Counted from the first letter of the stretch, positions 9,091 through 18,804 are shown. The stretch is DNA of 64,000 nucleotides from Neptunomonas concharum (GCF_008630635.1 NZ_CP043869.1:3235001-3299000), one strand, 5' to 3'. Made by a program: numbers and translations. Notes: generated from the sequence alone by a model not told the origin.

Positions 9091-10648
9091 AACGCCACCT
9101 GTATCAGCAAGCTTACCGTTCCTTTTATCTACGCCAGTACTTATTGTACTGGCGCTGGTAAGCGCATTTGGTTATGCGGCATGGTTGCCTCTATTTGACC
9201 TAGATGAAGGGGCCTTCACAACAGCTACTCGCGAAATGCTGGAAACCGGCAATTGGGTTTCCACCTACATGAATGGTGTGCCAAGACACGACAAGCCCAT
9301 CATGATCTATTGGCTACAGGCAATAAGCGTTTCTGGCTTCGGCCTAAATACACTGAGCCTTCGTCTGCCTTCTTGTTTAGCTGCGCTTGGATGGATTTGG
9401 ATAAGCTACCGCTTTGTTAAAGAGCAACGTAACGATACAGAAGCCAGAGCAATGGTGTGGCTGTTGGCTGCTCTGCCTCTGGCCAGTGTCATATTCAAAG
9501 CCGCTATAGCGGATGCACTACTTAATTTCTTATTATGTGCAGCCTTCTTTGATATCTACCGCTACTACCAGACACCATCAACCAAGCGACTGGTATGGAT
9601 CAGCATCTGGCTAGGTTTAGGCTTTTTAACAAAAGGACCTGTTGCCTGCGCGCTCCCTCTGAGCGCCAGTTTAATTTTATTTGCCTCAGAAGGACGCTTC
9701 AAAGACTGGCTCAGAGCCATCTTTCACCCCATTAGTTTGACCATTTTTATCCTAATCGTGCTGCCTTGGCATATTGCTGTTTACATCGATCAAGGTTGGG
9801 AGTTCTTCAGAGGTTTCTACCTCAAACACAACATCGACCGCTTTAGCAGCACAATGGAAAGCCATGGCGGCAACCCCTTTTATTACGTCGTCTTACTCCC
9901 CCTTCTGCTGCTACCCTTTACAGGACTGATCTGGCCGGTTATTAAATCGCTCTTTGTACAACGCCCCCGTGGATTAGAACTTTATCTACTCACGTGGTTT
10001 TTACTCGTACTCGCCATTTTTTCTTTCTCAAAAACCCAGCTTCCCCACTATATTCTCTACGGCATTACACCTGTCTTAATACTGATGGCAAGACATCTAT
10101 GCCATGCTGGTCGCTGGTCGCTGGGGGCTCCCGCTTTGGGCTTATTACTCTTTAGCCTTCTGCCACTGCTCTTTACGTATGCTGCAGACCAATCCAATAA
10201 GCCGTTTGACAAAGCCGTGCTACTTTTAGCAGCACAGGAGTACACCCTTGTCTTTAAAATCCTCTCTGTAGCGGGGGTTGCATTAGCTATCTCACTGCTG
10301 TTACTCAAACGCTTTAATACCCCAAGCCGTTTATTGGCAGGTGCCGCAGGCTGCATGCTTTCTTTCAACTTTCTGCTACTGCCGCTCATTGGCGCTGCTC
10401 AGCAAGAACCAGTTCGCGAAGCCGCACATATGGCGAAGAGCTTAGGGGGGCCAATCGTCACATATGGAATCAACATGCCTAGTTTTTCAGTTTATATGAA
10501 CCAAATTGTAACTCGACGCGCTCCTCAGAAAGGGGAGATGGTATTAACGCGGGTCGCCCAGAAAGAGAGCCTTTATGCGCTAGACCCAAATGCATCCTTT
10601 AGCCTACTTTTTAGCAAGGGCGGCGTGGAGCTGTATCGTTATGATTAA
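9083..10648 (+). CDS. ArnT/Rgt-like family 39 glycosyltransferase
   Basis: Integral-membrane GT-C enzyme that uses a polyprenyl-phosphate sugar on the periplasmic side. The first periplasmic loop holds the catalytic acidic pair in LDEGAF, and KGP and GGNPFYY motifs of the ArnT/PMT_2 family follow. About twelve membrane helices are predicted over 522 residues. The GTG at 9083 overlaps the GT2 stop by eight bases and follows GAGG. Relatives attach aminoarabinose or galacturonic acid to lipid A or the LPS core; the acceptor here is not known. Confidence 0.87.
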   Translation: MNKTPPVSASLPFLLSTPVLIVLALVSAFGYAAWLPLFDLDEGAFTTATREMLETGNWVSTYMNGVPRHDKPIMIYWLQAISVSGFGLNTLSLRLPSCLAALGWIWISYRFVKEQRNDTEARAMVWLLAALPLASVIFKAAIADALLNFLLCAAFFDIYRYYQTPSTKRLVWISIWLGLGFLTKGPVACALPLSASLILFASEGRFKDWLRAIFHPISLTIFILIVLPWHIAVYIDQGWEFFRGFYLKHNIDRFSSTMESHGGNPFYYVVLLPLLLLPFTGLIWPVIKSLFVQRPRGLELYLLTWFLLVLAIFSFSKTQLPHYILYGITPVLILMARHLCHAGRWSLGAPALGLLLFSLLPLLFTYAADQSNKPFDKAVLLLAAQEYTLVFKILSVAGVALAISLLLLKRFNTPSRLLAGAAGCMLSFNFLLLPLIGAAQQEPVREAAHMAKSLGGPIVTYGINMPSFSVYMNQIVTRRAPQKGEMVLTRVAQKESLYALDPNASFSLLFSKGGVELYRYD

Positions 10649-11471
10649 ACGTATCGACAACTTCTTAACAAGCGATCAAGCGCGCTGGCCTAAACGGCAG
10701 CCCTTTGATGAACAGCTTTTAAAAGTTGCACTCATCGCCTTAGCAATAGGTACGCTACTGCTCATGATCGATGGGCTATCGACTGGTTTTGACTTCGTAC
10801 AGATGTTGAGCCTAATGCTCCCCCCTATCCTTTGGGAACACATTACATTTATGGGAGACACCTTAGTTGTCCTCACCTTAGCCCTGCTATTTGCTTTTCG
10901 TTATCCTCATCTACTACTTGCTCTGCTACTTACAGCCATTATTGGCACATTAATTACCCATGGCATTAAGCCTTGGTTAGCGACCCCAAGACCACCGGCC
11001 ATTTTGGAACCCGGAACATTTCAACTAATTGGTTCCAGTATTAGCAAAAAGAGTATGCCTTCTGGACACACGTTGACGGCTTTTGCCGCTGCAGGATTAT
11101 TAACCCGTCTTACAGCAGACCGTGCTCTACAATATCTGATCTTGATAGCAGCATGCTTTGTTGGTTGGTCTCGCGTTGCCGTCGGAGTACATTGGCCTGC
11201 CGACGTTTTAATGGGTGCTGCGGGCGGACTGATATCTGCTTGGGCCGGGCTGAAACTCTGTGACCGCTGGCAGCATCGTTTTCGTGGATGGGGTTATTTA
11301 ACGCTACTAGGCATTCATGGATTATGTGCCATCGCCCTTTTAGGGTACAACGGCGGAATGCCCCATACAGGTCTTTTCAGCTTATTGACAGGTCTTATCT
11401 GTCTTGGGTTTAGTTTTTATCAGCTTAGTCTTCGCGGCTTTGCTCCGAAGATCCATCTTTTCAGGAGATAA
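10641..11471 (+). CDS. PAP2-family membrane phosphatase (LpxE-like candidate)
   Basis: Membrane lipid phosphatase with all three catalytic blocks intact: K110 to R117-P118 (KPWLATPRP), PSGH at 140-143, and S177-R178 to H184 to D188 (SRVAVGVHWPAD). There are several flanking membrane helices over 276 residues. Relatives act on lipid A phosphates (LpxE/LpxF), undecaprenyl diphosphate or phosphatidylglycerol phosphate. The operon context favours a lipid A or polyprenyl substrate, but motifs alone do not separate these. The ATG overlaps the GT39 stop by eight bases. Confidence 0.87.
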   Translation: MIKRIDNFLTSDQARWPKRQPFDEQLLKVALIALAIGTLLLMIDGLSTGFDFVQMLSLMLPPILWEHITFMGDTLVVLTLALLFAFRYPHLLLALLLTAIIGTLITHGIKPWLATPRPPAILEPGTFQLIGSSISKKSMPSGHTLTAFAAAGLLTRLTADRALQYLILIAACFVGWSRVAVGVHWPADVLMGAAGGLISAWAGLKLCDRWQHRFRGWGYLTLLGIHGLCAIALLGYNGGMPHTGLFSLLTGLICLGFSFYQLSLRGFAPKIHLFRR

Positions 11472-11473
11472 CA

Positions 11474-12472
11474 ATGAGATTTTTAGTGACAGGCGCTGCT
11501 GGTTTTATCGGTTTTCATATGTCACTTCGTCTTCTGAAAGAAGGGCACGAAGTGGTAGGGCTGGATAATATCAATGACTACTATGATCCAAAACTCAAAA
11601 CGGATCGTTTAGCCATGTTAGAACCCTTTAGTCATTTTACTTTCCGTCAGTGTGATTTAGCGGATAAAGAAGGGGTTGAAAAAATCTTTCAGGAGGCACC
11701 GATCCAACGTGTCATCCATCTTGGTGCACAAGCAGGCGTAAGGCACTCTCTTAATAAGCCATTTGACTATGCCAGCTCTAACTTGGTTGGCACATTAGTT
11801 ATCCTTGAATGCTGTCGCCATTTTAAGGTTGAGCACCTAGTCTATGCATCATCCAGCTCTGTCTATGGTACGAATACGAAGATTCCTTTTTCAACCACCG
11901 ACAGTGTTGACCATCCTGCATCTCTTTATGCGGCAACAAAGAAAAGTAATGAATTAATGGCTCACAGCTATTCACATTTATATAACATCCCGACAACAGG
12001 CCTGCGCTTCTTTACGGTATACGGGCCATGGGGGCGGCCTGACATGGCACCTATGCTATTCGCTAGCGCTATCTCTGAGGGCCGCCCTATCAAGGTGTTC
12101 AATCATGGAAAAATGCGTCGAGATTTCACATATATTGATGACATCATTGAAAGTATTTTCCGCATCCAGAACATCATCCCTCAAGCCAACCCAGACTGGT
12201 CAGGAGAAGCCGATGAAAGCGCAGCGCCTTATAAGGTTTACAATATCGGAAATAATCAACCAGTAGAATTAGAAAGCTTTATTCAACATATGGAAACTGC
12301 ATTAGGCATGAAAGCCGAAAAAGAGTATTTGCCTATGCAGCCGGGAGATGTGGTAGAAACGTTTGCCGATATAGATGCTTTAAGCGCAGCCACAGGTTTT
12401 AGCCCAAGCACCCCAATTGACCAAGGCATCGAGCGCTTTATTGAGTGGTATCGCGACTATTACTCTGCCTGA
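11474..12472 (+). CDS. Nucleotide-sugar epimerase, UDP-glucuronate 4-epimerase type
   Basis: Extended short-chain dehydrogenase with the NAD-binding GAAGFIG (7-13), Ser in YASSSSVYG (124-132) and the catalytic Y152-x-x-x-K156. The regions LDNINDYYDPKLK and RFFTVYGPWGRPDMA are typical of the CapI/GlcA-epimerase group, which converts UDP-glucuronate to UDP-galacturonate. At 332 residues it has the normal length. It starts two bases after the PAP2 stop and closes the operon. The UDP-glucose dehydrogenase needed to make UDP-glucuronate is not in the window. Confidence 0.87.
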   Translation: MRFLVTGAAGFIGFHMSLRLLKEGHEVVGLDNINDYYDPKLKTDRLAMLEPFSHFTFRQCDLADKEGVEKIFQEAPIQRVIHLGAQAGVRHSLNKPFDYASSNLVGTLVILECCRHFKVEHLVYASSSSVYGTNTKIPFSTTDSVDHPASLYAATKKSNELMAHSYSHLYNIPTTGLRFFTVYGPWGRPDMAPMLFASAISEGRPIKVFNHGKMRRDFTYIDDIIESIFRIQNIIPQANPDWSGEADESAAPYKVYNIGNNQPVELESFIQHMETALGMKAEKEYLPMQPGDVVETFADIDALSAATGFSPSTPIDQGIERFIEWYRDYYSA

Positions 12473-12493
12473 GAAAAACACAGATTAATAACA

Positions 12494-12515
12494 CCAGCGT
12501 CTTAACGGACGCTGG
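12494..12515. terminator. Convergent hairpin between epimerase and response regulator
   Basis: An 8-bp perfect stem (CCAGCGTC / GACGCTGG) with a 6-base loop that contains the stop codon of the response regulator. AT-rich tracts on both sides would let it terminate in either direction, although the T runs are broken. Confidence 0.6.
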
Positions 12516-13284
12516 CAATATATTTTGATAGGTGTGCCATCTTATCGGGGTCATCATCAACCAGCGCTACTTTGATGTTAATAAACGCAGAGTCTATTCG
12601 AGGCTCCGCTGCTTGTAGCATCTGCACATATCCATTTACACGCGCTACACTATCACCCGATAGCTGTTCAATATCTATAACAGCTTGATCCAAGATTTGA
12701 GGGAAATTCCCGTCATTTTTCACAACAACTAATACATCTTTAAGGCTCAAGTCTTTAATCGCACATTTATAAACTTGATCACGCACACGTAAATGCGCCA
12801 ATCCTTTCGGCTTCGGCATATTTTTTGGCGTAACGGCTTCTTTTTTCTGCTCAGCCTCCAGCATTTTAGCCGCCTGAGCCTGCTTTACGGTGTTGGGAGC
12901 CACTGACTTCTTACCGAGGAGTTTTTGCATCTTTTGCACTAACTGCTCGCTGGTAAATGGCTTACCCAAGTAGTCATTTACGCCCGCCTGAATCGCTTTT
13001 AGCACATACTCTCGCTCCCCCCTGCTAGTAACCATCAAATAGGGGACCGTTTTGTACTGAGCTTGAGCTCGCGTCCACTGCAAAAGCTCTAAGCCACTCA
13101 TTTGTGGCATCTCCCAATCACACAACACAATATCGAACGTTTCCGCCAACATAAGCGTTTGAGCTTCTTTGCCGTTATAGGCCGCTTTGACAGTAAACGA
13201 CGGAAAAGCCTCGCTGACTATCTTTGTCACGTGCTCACAAATAAACTTGGCATCATCAACAATTATTACATTAAGATTCTTCAT
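12502..13284 (-). CDS. Response regulator: CheY-like receiver plus PilZ-like C-terminal domain
   Basis: Residues 1-125 form a complete receiver: acidic pair D10-D11, phosphorylation site D56 (LCDWEMP), T86 and K108. A linker of about 20 residues follows. The C-terminal part (about 140-260) has a beta-rich pattern with KDLSLKD, which resembles the second PilZ motif, but no clear RxxxR. I call it a degenerate PilZ-like domain with low certainty. There is no DNA-binding domain, so output is probably by protein or nucleotide binding. No histidine kinase lies nearby. Confidence 0.78.
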   Translation of the reverse strand: MKNLNVIIVDDAKFICEHVTKIVSEAFPSFTVKAAYNGKEAQTLMLAETFDIVLCDWEMPQMSGLELLQWTRAQAQYKTVPYLMVTSRGEREYVLKAIQAGVNDYLGKPFTSEQLVQKMQKLLGKKSVAPNTVKQAQAAKMLEAEQKKEAVTPKNMPKPKGLAHLRVRDQVYKCAIKDLSLKDVLVVVKNDGNFPQILDQAVIDIEQLSGDSVARVNGYVQMLQAAEPRIDSAFINIKVALVDDDPDKMAHLSKYIASVR

Positions 13285-13548
13285 TCACTCTACTCTAAAA
13301 TCTGTCTCTCCATAGAACAGACTACCACTGAGAGGGTCAGCCGTTTCATCTACTTAACATAGGCTAAAGCTACGATCTTCGCCACTACAACAGACAGTTA
13401 GCACAAGAAAGTACGGAAAAGAGCCATTTCTGCAGACCTTAAACAACCACCTCCCCAGAAATGAGGATAGTACAGCCGAAATTTAGCCTGTATAAAAAAG
13501 GTAGGCCATACATATAATAACAAAGGCTCTAGGACTCAGAACAATACG

Positions 13549-14313
13549 ATGATCAACCTTAGTGCGCATGAACTTAGGCTATTTGAGCGAATACTTGAAG
13601 GGCTGACACACAATTTAGATAGCCAATCTATTCGCTTAAATGCTGCTCTAGATTTACTACAGTTGCTCAATGCAGACCACTACGCCTCTTTTGTGTGGTC
13701 CACACGTCAAAAAGCTTTCGTCGATGGACTAGGCCTTAATATGTCCGAGGACAACCTTCAAAGATATCATGAATATTATCAATTTAAGGACCCGATCACT
13801 CACCAACTTCAAGCTTTTCGTAGAGCAGTCTCCGTCAATGAAGTCATGGAGCAAAAAGAACTTATTAAAACAGAATTTTATAATGACTTTTTGCGAATTG
13901 ATGGATTGTACTGGGGTATGAACTTATACGCCTACAACGGCTCGGATAATATTGGAGATATGCGCATCTGGAGACGAAAAGAAAAAGGAAGCTTTTCCAG
14001 TAAAGAACTAAGTATCCTCAATATGCTCAGAAGTGTGTTCGAGAACTCATTACACCATAGCCACCTCCACCTTGCCCATGATGCCAACTTTTTGTTCTCT
14101 AACGAGGCATTAATGCACAAATTCCAATTAACACCTAGGGAAGCAGAGATCACACGCGCTGTTTTTGAAGGAAAAATGGACGAGCGTATTGCAGCCGACT
14201 TAAACATATCTTTTTCAACGGTGCGTACTCACCTCAAGAATATTTATCGAAAGCTCGCAGTCTGCAATAGAGCTTCTCTCGTCAACCTAGTTCTTGCCCA
14301 CCAGCAAACATAG
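13549..14313 (+). CDS. LuxR-family transcriptional regulator with GAF-like N-terminus
   Basis: The C-terminus (about 188-250) is a LuxR-type helix-turn-helix: FQLTPREAEI opens the domain and FSTVRTHLKNIYRKL holds the recognition helix. The N-terminal 165 residues look like a GAF or autoinducer-like sensor and include EFYNDFLRIDGLYWG. I cannot identify the set of residues that binds acyl-homoserine lactone, and no luxI-like synthase is present. The target is unknown. The 264-base gap upstream (13285-13548) holds a TATAAT near 13515 and no gene. Confidence 0.82.
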   Translation: MINLSAHELRLFERILEGLTHNLDSQSIRLNAALDLLQLLNADHYASFVWSTRQKAFVDGLGLNMSEDNLQRYHEYYQFKDPITHQLQAFRRAVSVNEVMEQKELIKTEFYNDFLRIDGLYWGMNLYAYNGSDNIGDMRIWRRKEKGSFSSKELSILNMLRSVFENSLHHSHLHLAHDANFLFSNEALMHKFQLTPREAEITRAVFEGKMDERIAADLNISFSTVRTHLKNIYRKLAVCNRASLVNLVLAHQQT

Positions 14314-14316
14314 CCA

Positions 14317-14350
14317 AATAAAAAGCGCTTGGTCTCAAACGCTTTTTATT
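14317..14350. terminator. Bidirectional terminator between the LuxR gene and the amidase
   Basis: An 11-bp perfect stem (AATAAAAAGCG / CGCTTTTTATT) with a 12-base loop lies between two converging genes, with A and T runs within the stem suited to either direction. Confidence 0.88.
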
Positions 14351-14364
14351 GGCACGCTCTTAAG

Positions 14365-15927
14365 CTAATCTAAATCTGGAGCTGGCAACATAGGCAACGC
14401 AGCTGTCACACTCATTGCGATAGCTAATAACGCTCTATCCGAGTGTGCTGGCCCACCTAATTGCATTCCCATTGGAAGCCCCTCTGAATTCAAGGCAACA
14501 GGGAAAGCAACACCCGGCAACCCTGCATTACTATCTGGATCGGTATTTCGAATATAAGTACCAAATGTATTTACGATATCTCCGTTTAATTCTACACCAG
14601 TGAGTAAGCCTTCTGTTTTACGAGAAGGTAACGGCGTGGTTGGGATCAACATCGCGTCCAATTGATTGTCATCATAATAGCTTTGGAAAAGTGCTTGCAG
14701 AGCCGGGCGATACGTTCGTATCGCATCTTGGTAAACGCTTTCAGGTATGAGGCCATCTGCTACGCCATCTTTATTCTCATCAACCGTTGTCAACGTTGAA
14801 AATAGGCCGGCGACATCAGGGCTTGCGGTCATAGCTGCTAGCTCACTAAATGTTACACCTGTGTTGTAGATATCCAAATAGCGAGTGAGGCCTTCAACCG
14901 CTTCATAGAGCACAACCGGAAACCCTACTTTCTCATTGAGTTCTGCAACACCTAGCATATCCACTTCCACCAATGACGCACCAGCATCGCGTAAGGTTTG
15001 AATAACACCTTCCGCTGCAGCGGCCATTTCTGGATCGAGATTTTCGTAATAGTAAGAACGCGGCACGCCAATGCGCAAAGTGTTGAGCGCCTTTGAAGGC
15101 ACCAACTCATTTTCACCTGTAATAACAGAATCCAAGATAATTAAGTCTTCTACGCTTCGTGCTAATGGACCTACGGTATCTCTCGTATGAGAGATAGGTG
15201 TCACACCTTCTTGAGCATAACGCCCCATTGTCGGGCGCAAGCTATATACACCGTTCAATGCAGCAGGAATACGAACAGAGCCTCCAGTATCTGTACCTAA
15301 CGCAGCAACCGCCATACCAGCAGCCAATGCTGCTGCACTTCCTCCACTACTCCCCCCAGCGGTGTACTCTGGTTTATATGGGTTACCTACCGCTCCATAT
15401 TCGGCGTTATCAGATGTAATGCCAAATGCCAGCTCATGCATGTTAACCTTACCAAGCACAATCGCACCCGCATCAACAAGAGCCTGTGTGGTAGGAGCGT
15501 TCTCAGAGGGGATAAAGCTAGAAAGGGCTGGCGTACCTGCGGTATTTCGCAAACCAGCTGCATGAATATTATCTTTTAAGACAACAGGAACACCAAAAAG
15601 GGCGCCCTGAGCATTGCCTGCTGCATATATTTCATCCAATTCAGACGCTTTCTTTAATGCGCCTTCTTCATCTAGGGATATAAATATATTCAGGTTTTGG
15701 TGTTTCTTAGCTTGATTAATTAAGGCTTGCGTAAGCTCTACGCTCTTTAAGTTTCCTGACTTTATCTGCGACACTGCCTGACTGGTAGTGAGCTTAATAA
15801 GCTCAGCGTGAGTCCATACTTTGCTCTTGTCACTCTTACTTGAGGCGTTACACCCCACCAAGAAACTCATGCTAGGTACGGTTAAGGCTGCTACTAATAG
15901 CAACTGAGGACACTTCTGTATTTTCAT
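14365..15927 (-). CDS. Lipoprotein amidase, amidase-signature family
   Basis: Hydrolase with the Ser-cisSer-Lys triad: K118 (VVLKDNI), Ser193/194 in AGGSSGGSA and nucleophile S217 in DTGGSVRIPA. The N-terminus is a lipoprotein signal with lipobox LVGC (Cys26), so the enzyme should be anchored on the outer side of the inner membrane or in the outer membrane. This is unlike cytoplasmic GatA. The middle contains DENKDGVADG, which looks like a calcium-binding loop. At 520 residues it is a full-length member. The substrate is unknown, and no GatB or GatC partner is present. Confidence 0.88.
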   Translation of the reverse strand: MKIQKCPQLLLVAALTVPSMSFLVGCNASSKSDKSKVWTHAELIKLTTSQAVSQIKSGNLKSVELTQALINQAKKHQNLNIFISLDEEGALKKASELDEIYAAGNAQGALFGVPVVLKDNIHAAGLRNTAGTPALSSFIPSENAPTTQALVDAGAIVLGKVNMHELAFGITSDNAEYGAVGNPYKPEYTAGGSSGGSAAALAAGMAVAALGTDTGGSVRIPAALNGVYSLRPTMGRYAQEGVTPISHTRDTVGPLARSVEDLIILDSVITGENELVPSKALNTLRIGVPRSYYYENLDPEMAAAAEGVIQTLRDAGASLVEVDMLGVAELNEKVGFPVVLYEAVEGLTRYLDIYNTGVTFSELAAMTASPDVAGLFSTLTTVDENKDGVADGLIPESVYQDAIRTYRPALQALFQSYYDDNQLDAMLIPTTPLPSRKTEGLLTGVELNGDIVNTFGTYIRNTDPDSNAGLPGVAFPVALNSEGLPMGMQLGGPAHSDRALLAIAMSVTAALPMLPAPDLD

Positions 15928-16042
15928 TCTGTTTCTCCTGTCTGGAAAAAACAGTGTGTATTAACAGAACTTTTCAACACATCCCCAAGATTGGGTAGGC
16001 ATATTCAGATATGCTGTTTGTGCACTTTGGACTATGCAGAAA

Positions 16043-16068
16043 AAAGCCCGCTACGATAAGCGGGCTTT
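16043..16068 (-). terminator. clpB terminator
   Basis: A 9-bp perfect stem (AAAGCCCGC / GCGGGCTTT) with an 8-base loop and a T run on the minus strand, 22 bases past the clpB stop. Confidence 0.88.
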
Positions 16069-16089
16069 GGATGATTCCTATAACATCAT

Positions 16090-18669
16090 CTATCGAAAGA
16101 TAAACTCACCCGCTTCCACATCAACGCCGACTTCATCTCCTGGAGCATATTTACCAGCCAGCAACGCTTGAGCCAGCGGGTTTTCAATCCATTGCTGAAT
16201 GGCTCGTTTCAAAGGCCGTGCTCCATAGATAGGCTCAAAACCAACGTCCACCAGCTTATCCATGGCGGTGGGTGTCAGAGTTAAGGTTAGGTCCCGCTCA
16301 GCTAGACGCTGGCGTAAACGTTCTAGCTGAATAGCAGCAATACCCGCTACCTGATCTTTACGCAGGCTGTGGAATACGACGACTTCATCTATACGGTTGA
16401 TAACCTCTGGACGGAAGTGGTTACCTACCTCCTCCATGACAGCGCGTTTCATTAGGTCGTAATCGTCATCATCACTAAAGCTTTGAATCAAGTGCGAGCC
16501 TAAATTTGATGTCATCACCACAATGGTGTTTCTAAAATCAACGGTTCGTCCTTGGCCATCCGTCAGCCGACCATCTTCCAACACTTGAAGCAGAATATTA
16601 AAGACATCAGGATGTGCTTTTTCTACCTCATCCAATAGCAGCACAGAGTATGGCTTACGGCGTACAGCCTCTGTTAGGTAGCCGCCCTCCTCATATCCTA
16701 CATAACCTGGGGGCGCACCGATTAAGCGGGCAACGGAATGTTTCTCCATAAACTCTGACATATCTATGCGTACCATTGCCTCTTCCGTATCAAACAGATA
16801 ACTGGCTAAGGCTTTACATAGTTCGGTTTTACCGACGCCGGTTGGCCCTAAAAACAGGAAACTTCCGTTTGGACGATTAGGATCAGCTAAGCCTGCCCGC
16901 GAGCGTCTTACCGCATTAGATACGGCAACAACGGCTTCAGATTGGCCCACCACGCGATCATGTAGCGCATCTTCCATGCGCAGTAATTTCTCACGTTCCC
17001 CTTCAAGCATTTTGCTCACAGGAATGCCTGTCCAGCGGGATACGACTTCTGCCACCTCTTCTTCCGTCACTTTGTTACGCAGCAGCTTGTTATTATCCGT
17101 ACCCGCTTCTTCTGCCTCACTGGCTACCGCTAACTGTTTCTCTAACTCAGGAATACGTCCATACTGCAGCTCGGACATTTTTTGCAAATCACCTACGCGC
17201 CGTGCTTGCTCCATCTCGATACGCGCCTGATCCAGCTCCTCTTTTACCTTTTGCGAACCTTGCAGAGCGGCCTTTTCCGCTTTCCAGATCTCATCCAGAT
17301 CAGCAAACTCCCGTTCTAAGCCACTAATGGTTTTTTCCAGCTCATCCAAACGTTTACGCGCGGCTTCATCTTTCTCTTTTTTCAGCGCTTCACGTTCCAT
17401 TTTCAGCTGGATTAAGCGGCGCTCTAAACGGTCCATATCTTCGGGCTTAGAGTCCATCTCCATACGTATTCGGGATGCCGCCTCATCAATGAGATCTATC
17501 GCTTTATCTGGCAACTGACGATCAGTAATGTAGCGCTGTGATAGTTTAGCCGCAGCGATAATTGCAGAGTCGGTGATATCAACACTGTGATGAATTTCGT
17601 AACGCTCTTTCAAGCCACGAAGAATCGCCACTGTGTCTTCTTCGCTAGGTTCATCCACCAGCACTTTCTGGAAGCGGCGCTCCAATGCAGCATCTTTTTC
17701 GACATATTGGCGATACTCGTCGAGTGTCGTGGCACCAACACAGTGTAACTCACCTCTTGCCAGCGCAGGCTTGAGCATATTGCCCGCGTCCATGGCTCCT
17801 TCGCCTTTACCGGCACCCACCATGGTGTGTAACTCATCGATAAAGAGGATTACTTGCCCTTCTTGCTTGGATAGCTCATTAAGAACAGCTTTGAGTCGCT
17901 CCTCAAACTCACCGCGGAATTTGGCGCCAGCAATCAACGATCCCATATCCAGCGATAACACCTTCTTGCGCTTGAGGCCTTCCGGCACTTCTCCGTTGAC
18001 AATTCGCTGAGCTAACCCTTCGACAATGGCGGTTTTACCGACACCTGGCTCACCAATCAAGACAGGGTTGTTTTTAGTGCGGCGTTGCAACACTTGAATC
18101 GTACGACGTATCTCATCATCTCGGCCAATCACAGGGTCCAACTTACCCGATTCAGCACGCTCAGTCAGATCAATACAATACTTATCTAGCGCTTGGCGGT
18201 TACCCTCAGCATTTGGATCATTCACGTTCTCGCCTCCTCGCATCTGCTCAATCGCCTGCTCTAAGGCGGCCTTTGTCACACCCGCAGCTTTTAAGGTTTT
18301 TCCTGCGTCCGTTTTATCCTCCAGCATCGCAAGTAAGATCATTTCACTGGTGACAAACTGATCTCCTCGTTGCTGAGTAAACTTATCAGCTAAGTTAAAA
18401 ACACGCGCCATATTTTGCGATAAGCGAATTTCGCCATCGGGTGATTGCACCTGAGGTAGGCTATTTAACGCCTCTGCAATACTTCTTTGGAGTGTGGTCT
18501 GCACCGCTCCAGCATGAGACAGCAGAGGTCTGACGGAACCATCATGCTGTTCAAGAAATGCCGCTAACAAGTGTATCGGCTCTATAAAGTTATGATCTTT
18601 ACCAATAGCAAGCGACTGTGCATCAGCCAGCGCCTCTTGGAGTTTTGACGTAAATTTATCAGGTCGCAT
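16090..18669 (-). CDS. clpB: ClpB disaggregase chaperone
   Basis: Hexameric AAA+ machine that, with DnaK, pulls proteins out of aggregates. The 859 residues show the N domain (1-145), first nucleotide-binding domain with Walker A GEPGVGKT (206-213), a long charged coiled-coil middle domain (about 410-520) and the second ATPase domain with GPTGVGKT (near 605). The length is canonical. GGAG precedes the ATG. It has its own heat-shock promoter. Confidence 0.98.
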   Translation of the reverse strand: MRPDKFTSKLQEALADAQSLAIGKDHNFIEPIHLLAAFLEQHDGSVRPLLSHAGAVQTTLQRSIAEALNSLPQVQSPDGEIRLSQNMARVFNLADKFTQQRGDQFVTSEMILLAMLEDKTDAGKTLKAAGVTKAALEQAIEQMRGGENVNDPNAEGNRQALDKYCIDLTERAESGKLDPVIGRDDEIRRTIQVLQRRTKNNPVLIGEPGVGKTAIVEGLAQRIVNGEVPEGLKRKKVLSLDMGSLIAGAKFRGEFEERLKAVLNELSKQEGQVILFIDELHTMVGAGKGEGAMDAGNMLKPALARGELHCVGATTLDEYRQYVEKDAALERRFQKVLVDEPSEEDTVAILRGLKERYEIHHSVDITDSAIIAAAKLSQRYITDRQLPDKAIDLIDEAASRIRMEMDSKPEDMDRLERRLIQLKMEREALKKEKDEAARKRLDELEKTISGLEREFADLDEIWKAEKAALQGSQKVKEELDQARIEMEQARRVGDLQKMSELQYGRIPELEKQLAVASEAEEAGTDNNKLLRNKVTEEEVAEVVSRWTGIPVSKMLEGEREKLLRMEDALHDRVVGQSEAVVAVSNAVRRSRAGLADPNRPNGSFLFLGPTGVGKTELCKALASYLFDTEEAMVRIDMSEFMEKHSVARLIGAPPGYVGYEEGGYLTEAVRRKPYSVLLLDEVEKAHPDVFNILLQVLEDGRLTDGQGRTVDFRNTIVVMTSNLGSHLIQSFSDDDDYDLMKRAVMEEVGNHFRPEVINRIDEVVVFHSLRKDQVAGIAAIQLERLRQRLAERDLTLTLTPTAMDKLVDVGFEPIYGARPLKRAIQQWIENPLAQALLAGKYAPGDEVGVDVEAGEFIFR

Positions 18670-18735
18670 AGATATTCATCTCCTACGTAGACGGCTGCCC
18701 TATCAGGCACAGCCTTATTGTTTCTATGAAATACT

Positions 18736-18761
18736 ATGGGGGCAGATAGATATGATTCAAG
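18736..18761 (-). promoter_or_regulatory. Sigma-32 heat-shock promoter of clpB
   Basis: On the minus strand a perfect CTTGAA (18756-18761) lies 14 bases before CCCCAT (18736-18741). This matches the sigma-32 consensus, 67 bases upstream of the clpB ATG. Confidence 0.88.
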
Positions 18762-18804
18762 AGAGCATTAGATCAAATATTAAACAATTGTGAGCTAAAT
18801 CAAA

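Noticed and set aside
13285-13548. Intergenic stretch with TAGCC/TAGGCC-like repeats before the LuxR gene
   Set aside because: The repeats are too short and imperfect to call an operator; only a possible -10 box is noted.
16976-18010. Several open frames of 60-125 codons on the plus strand opposite clpB
   Set aside because: They mirror the strongly conserved clpB frame, lack ribosome-binding sites and have serine- and arginine-rich composition typical of antisense shadows.
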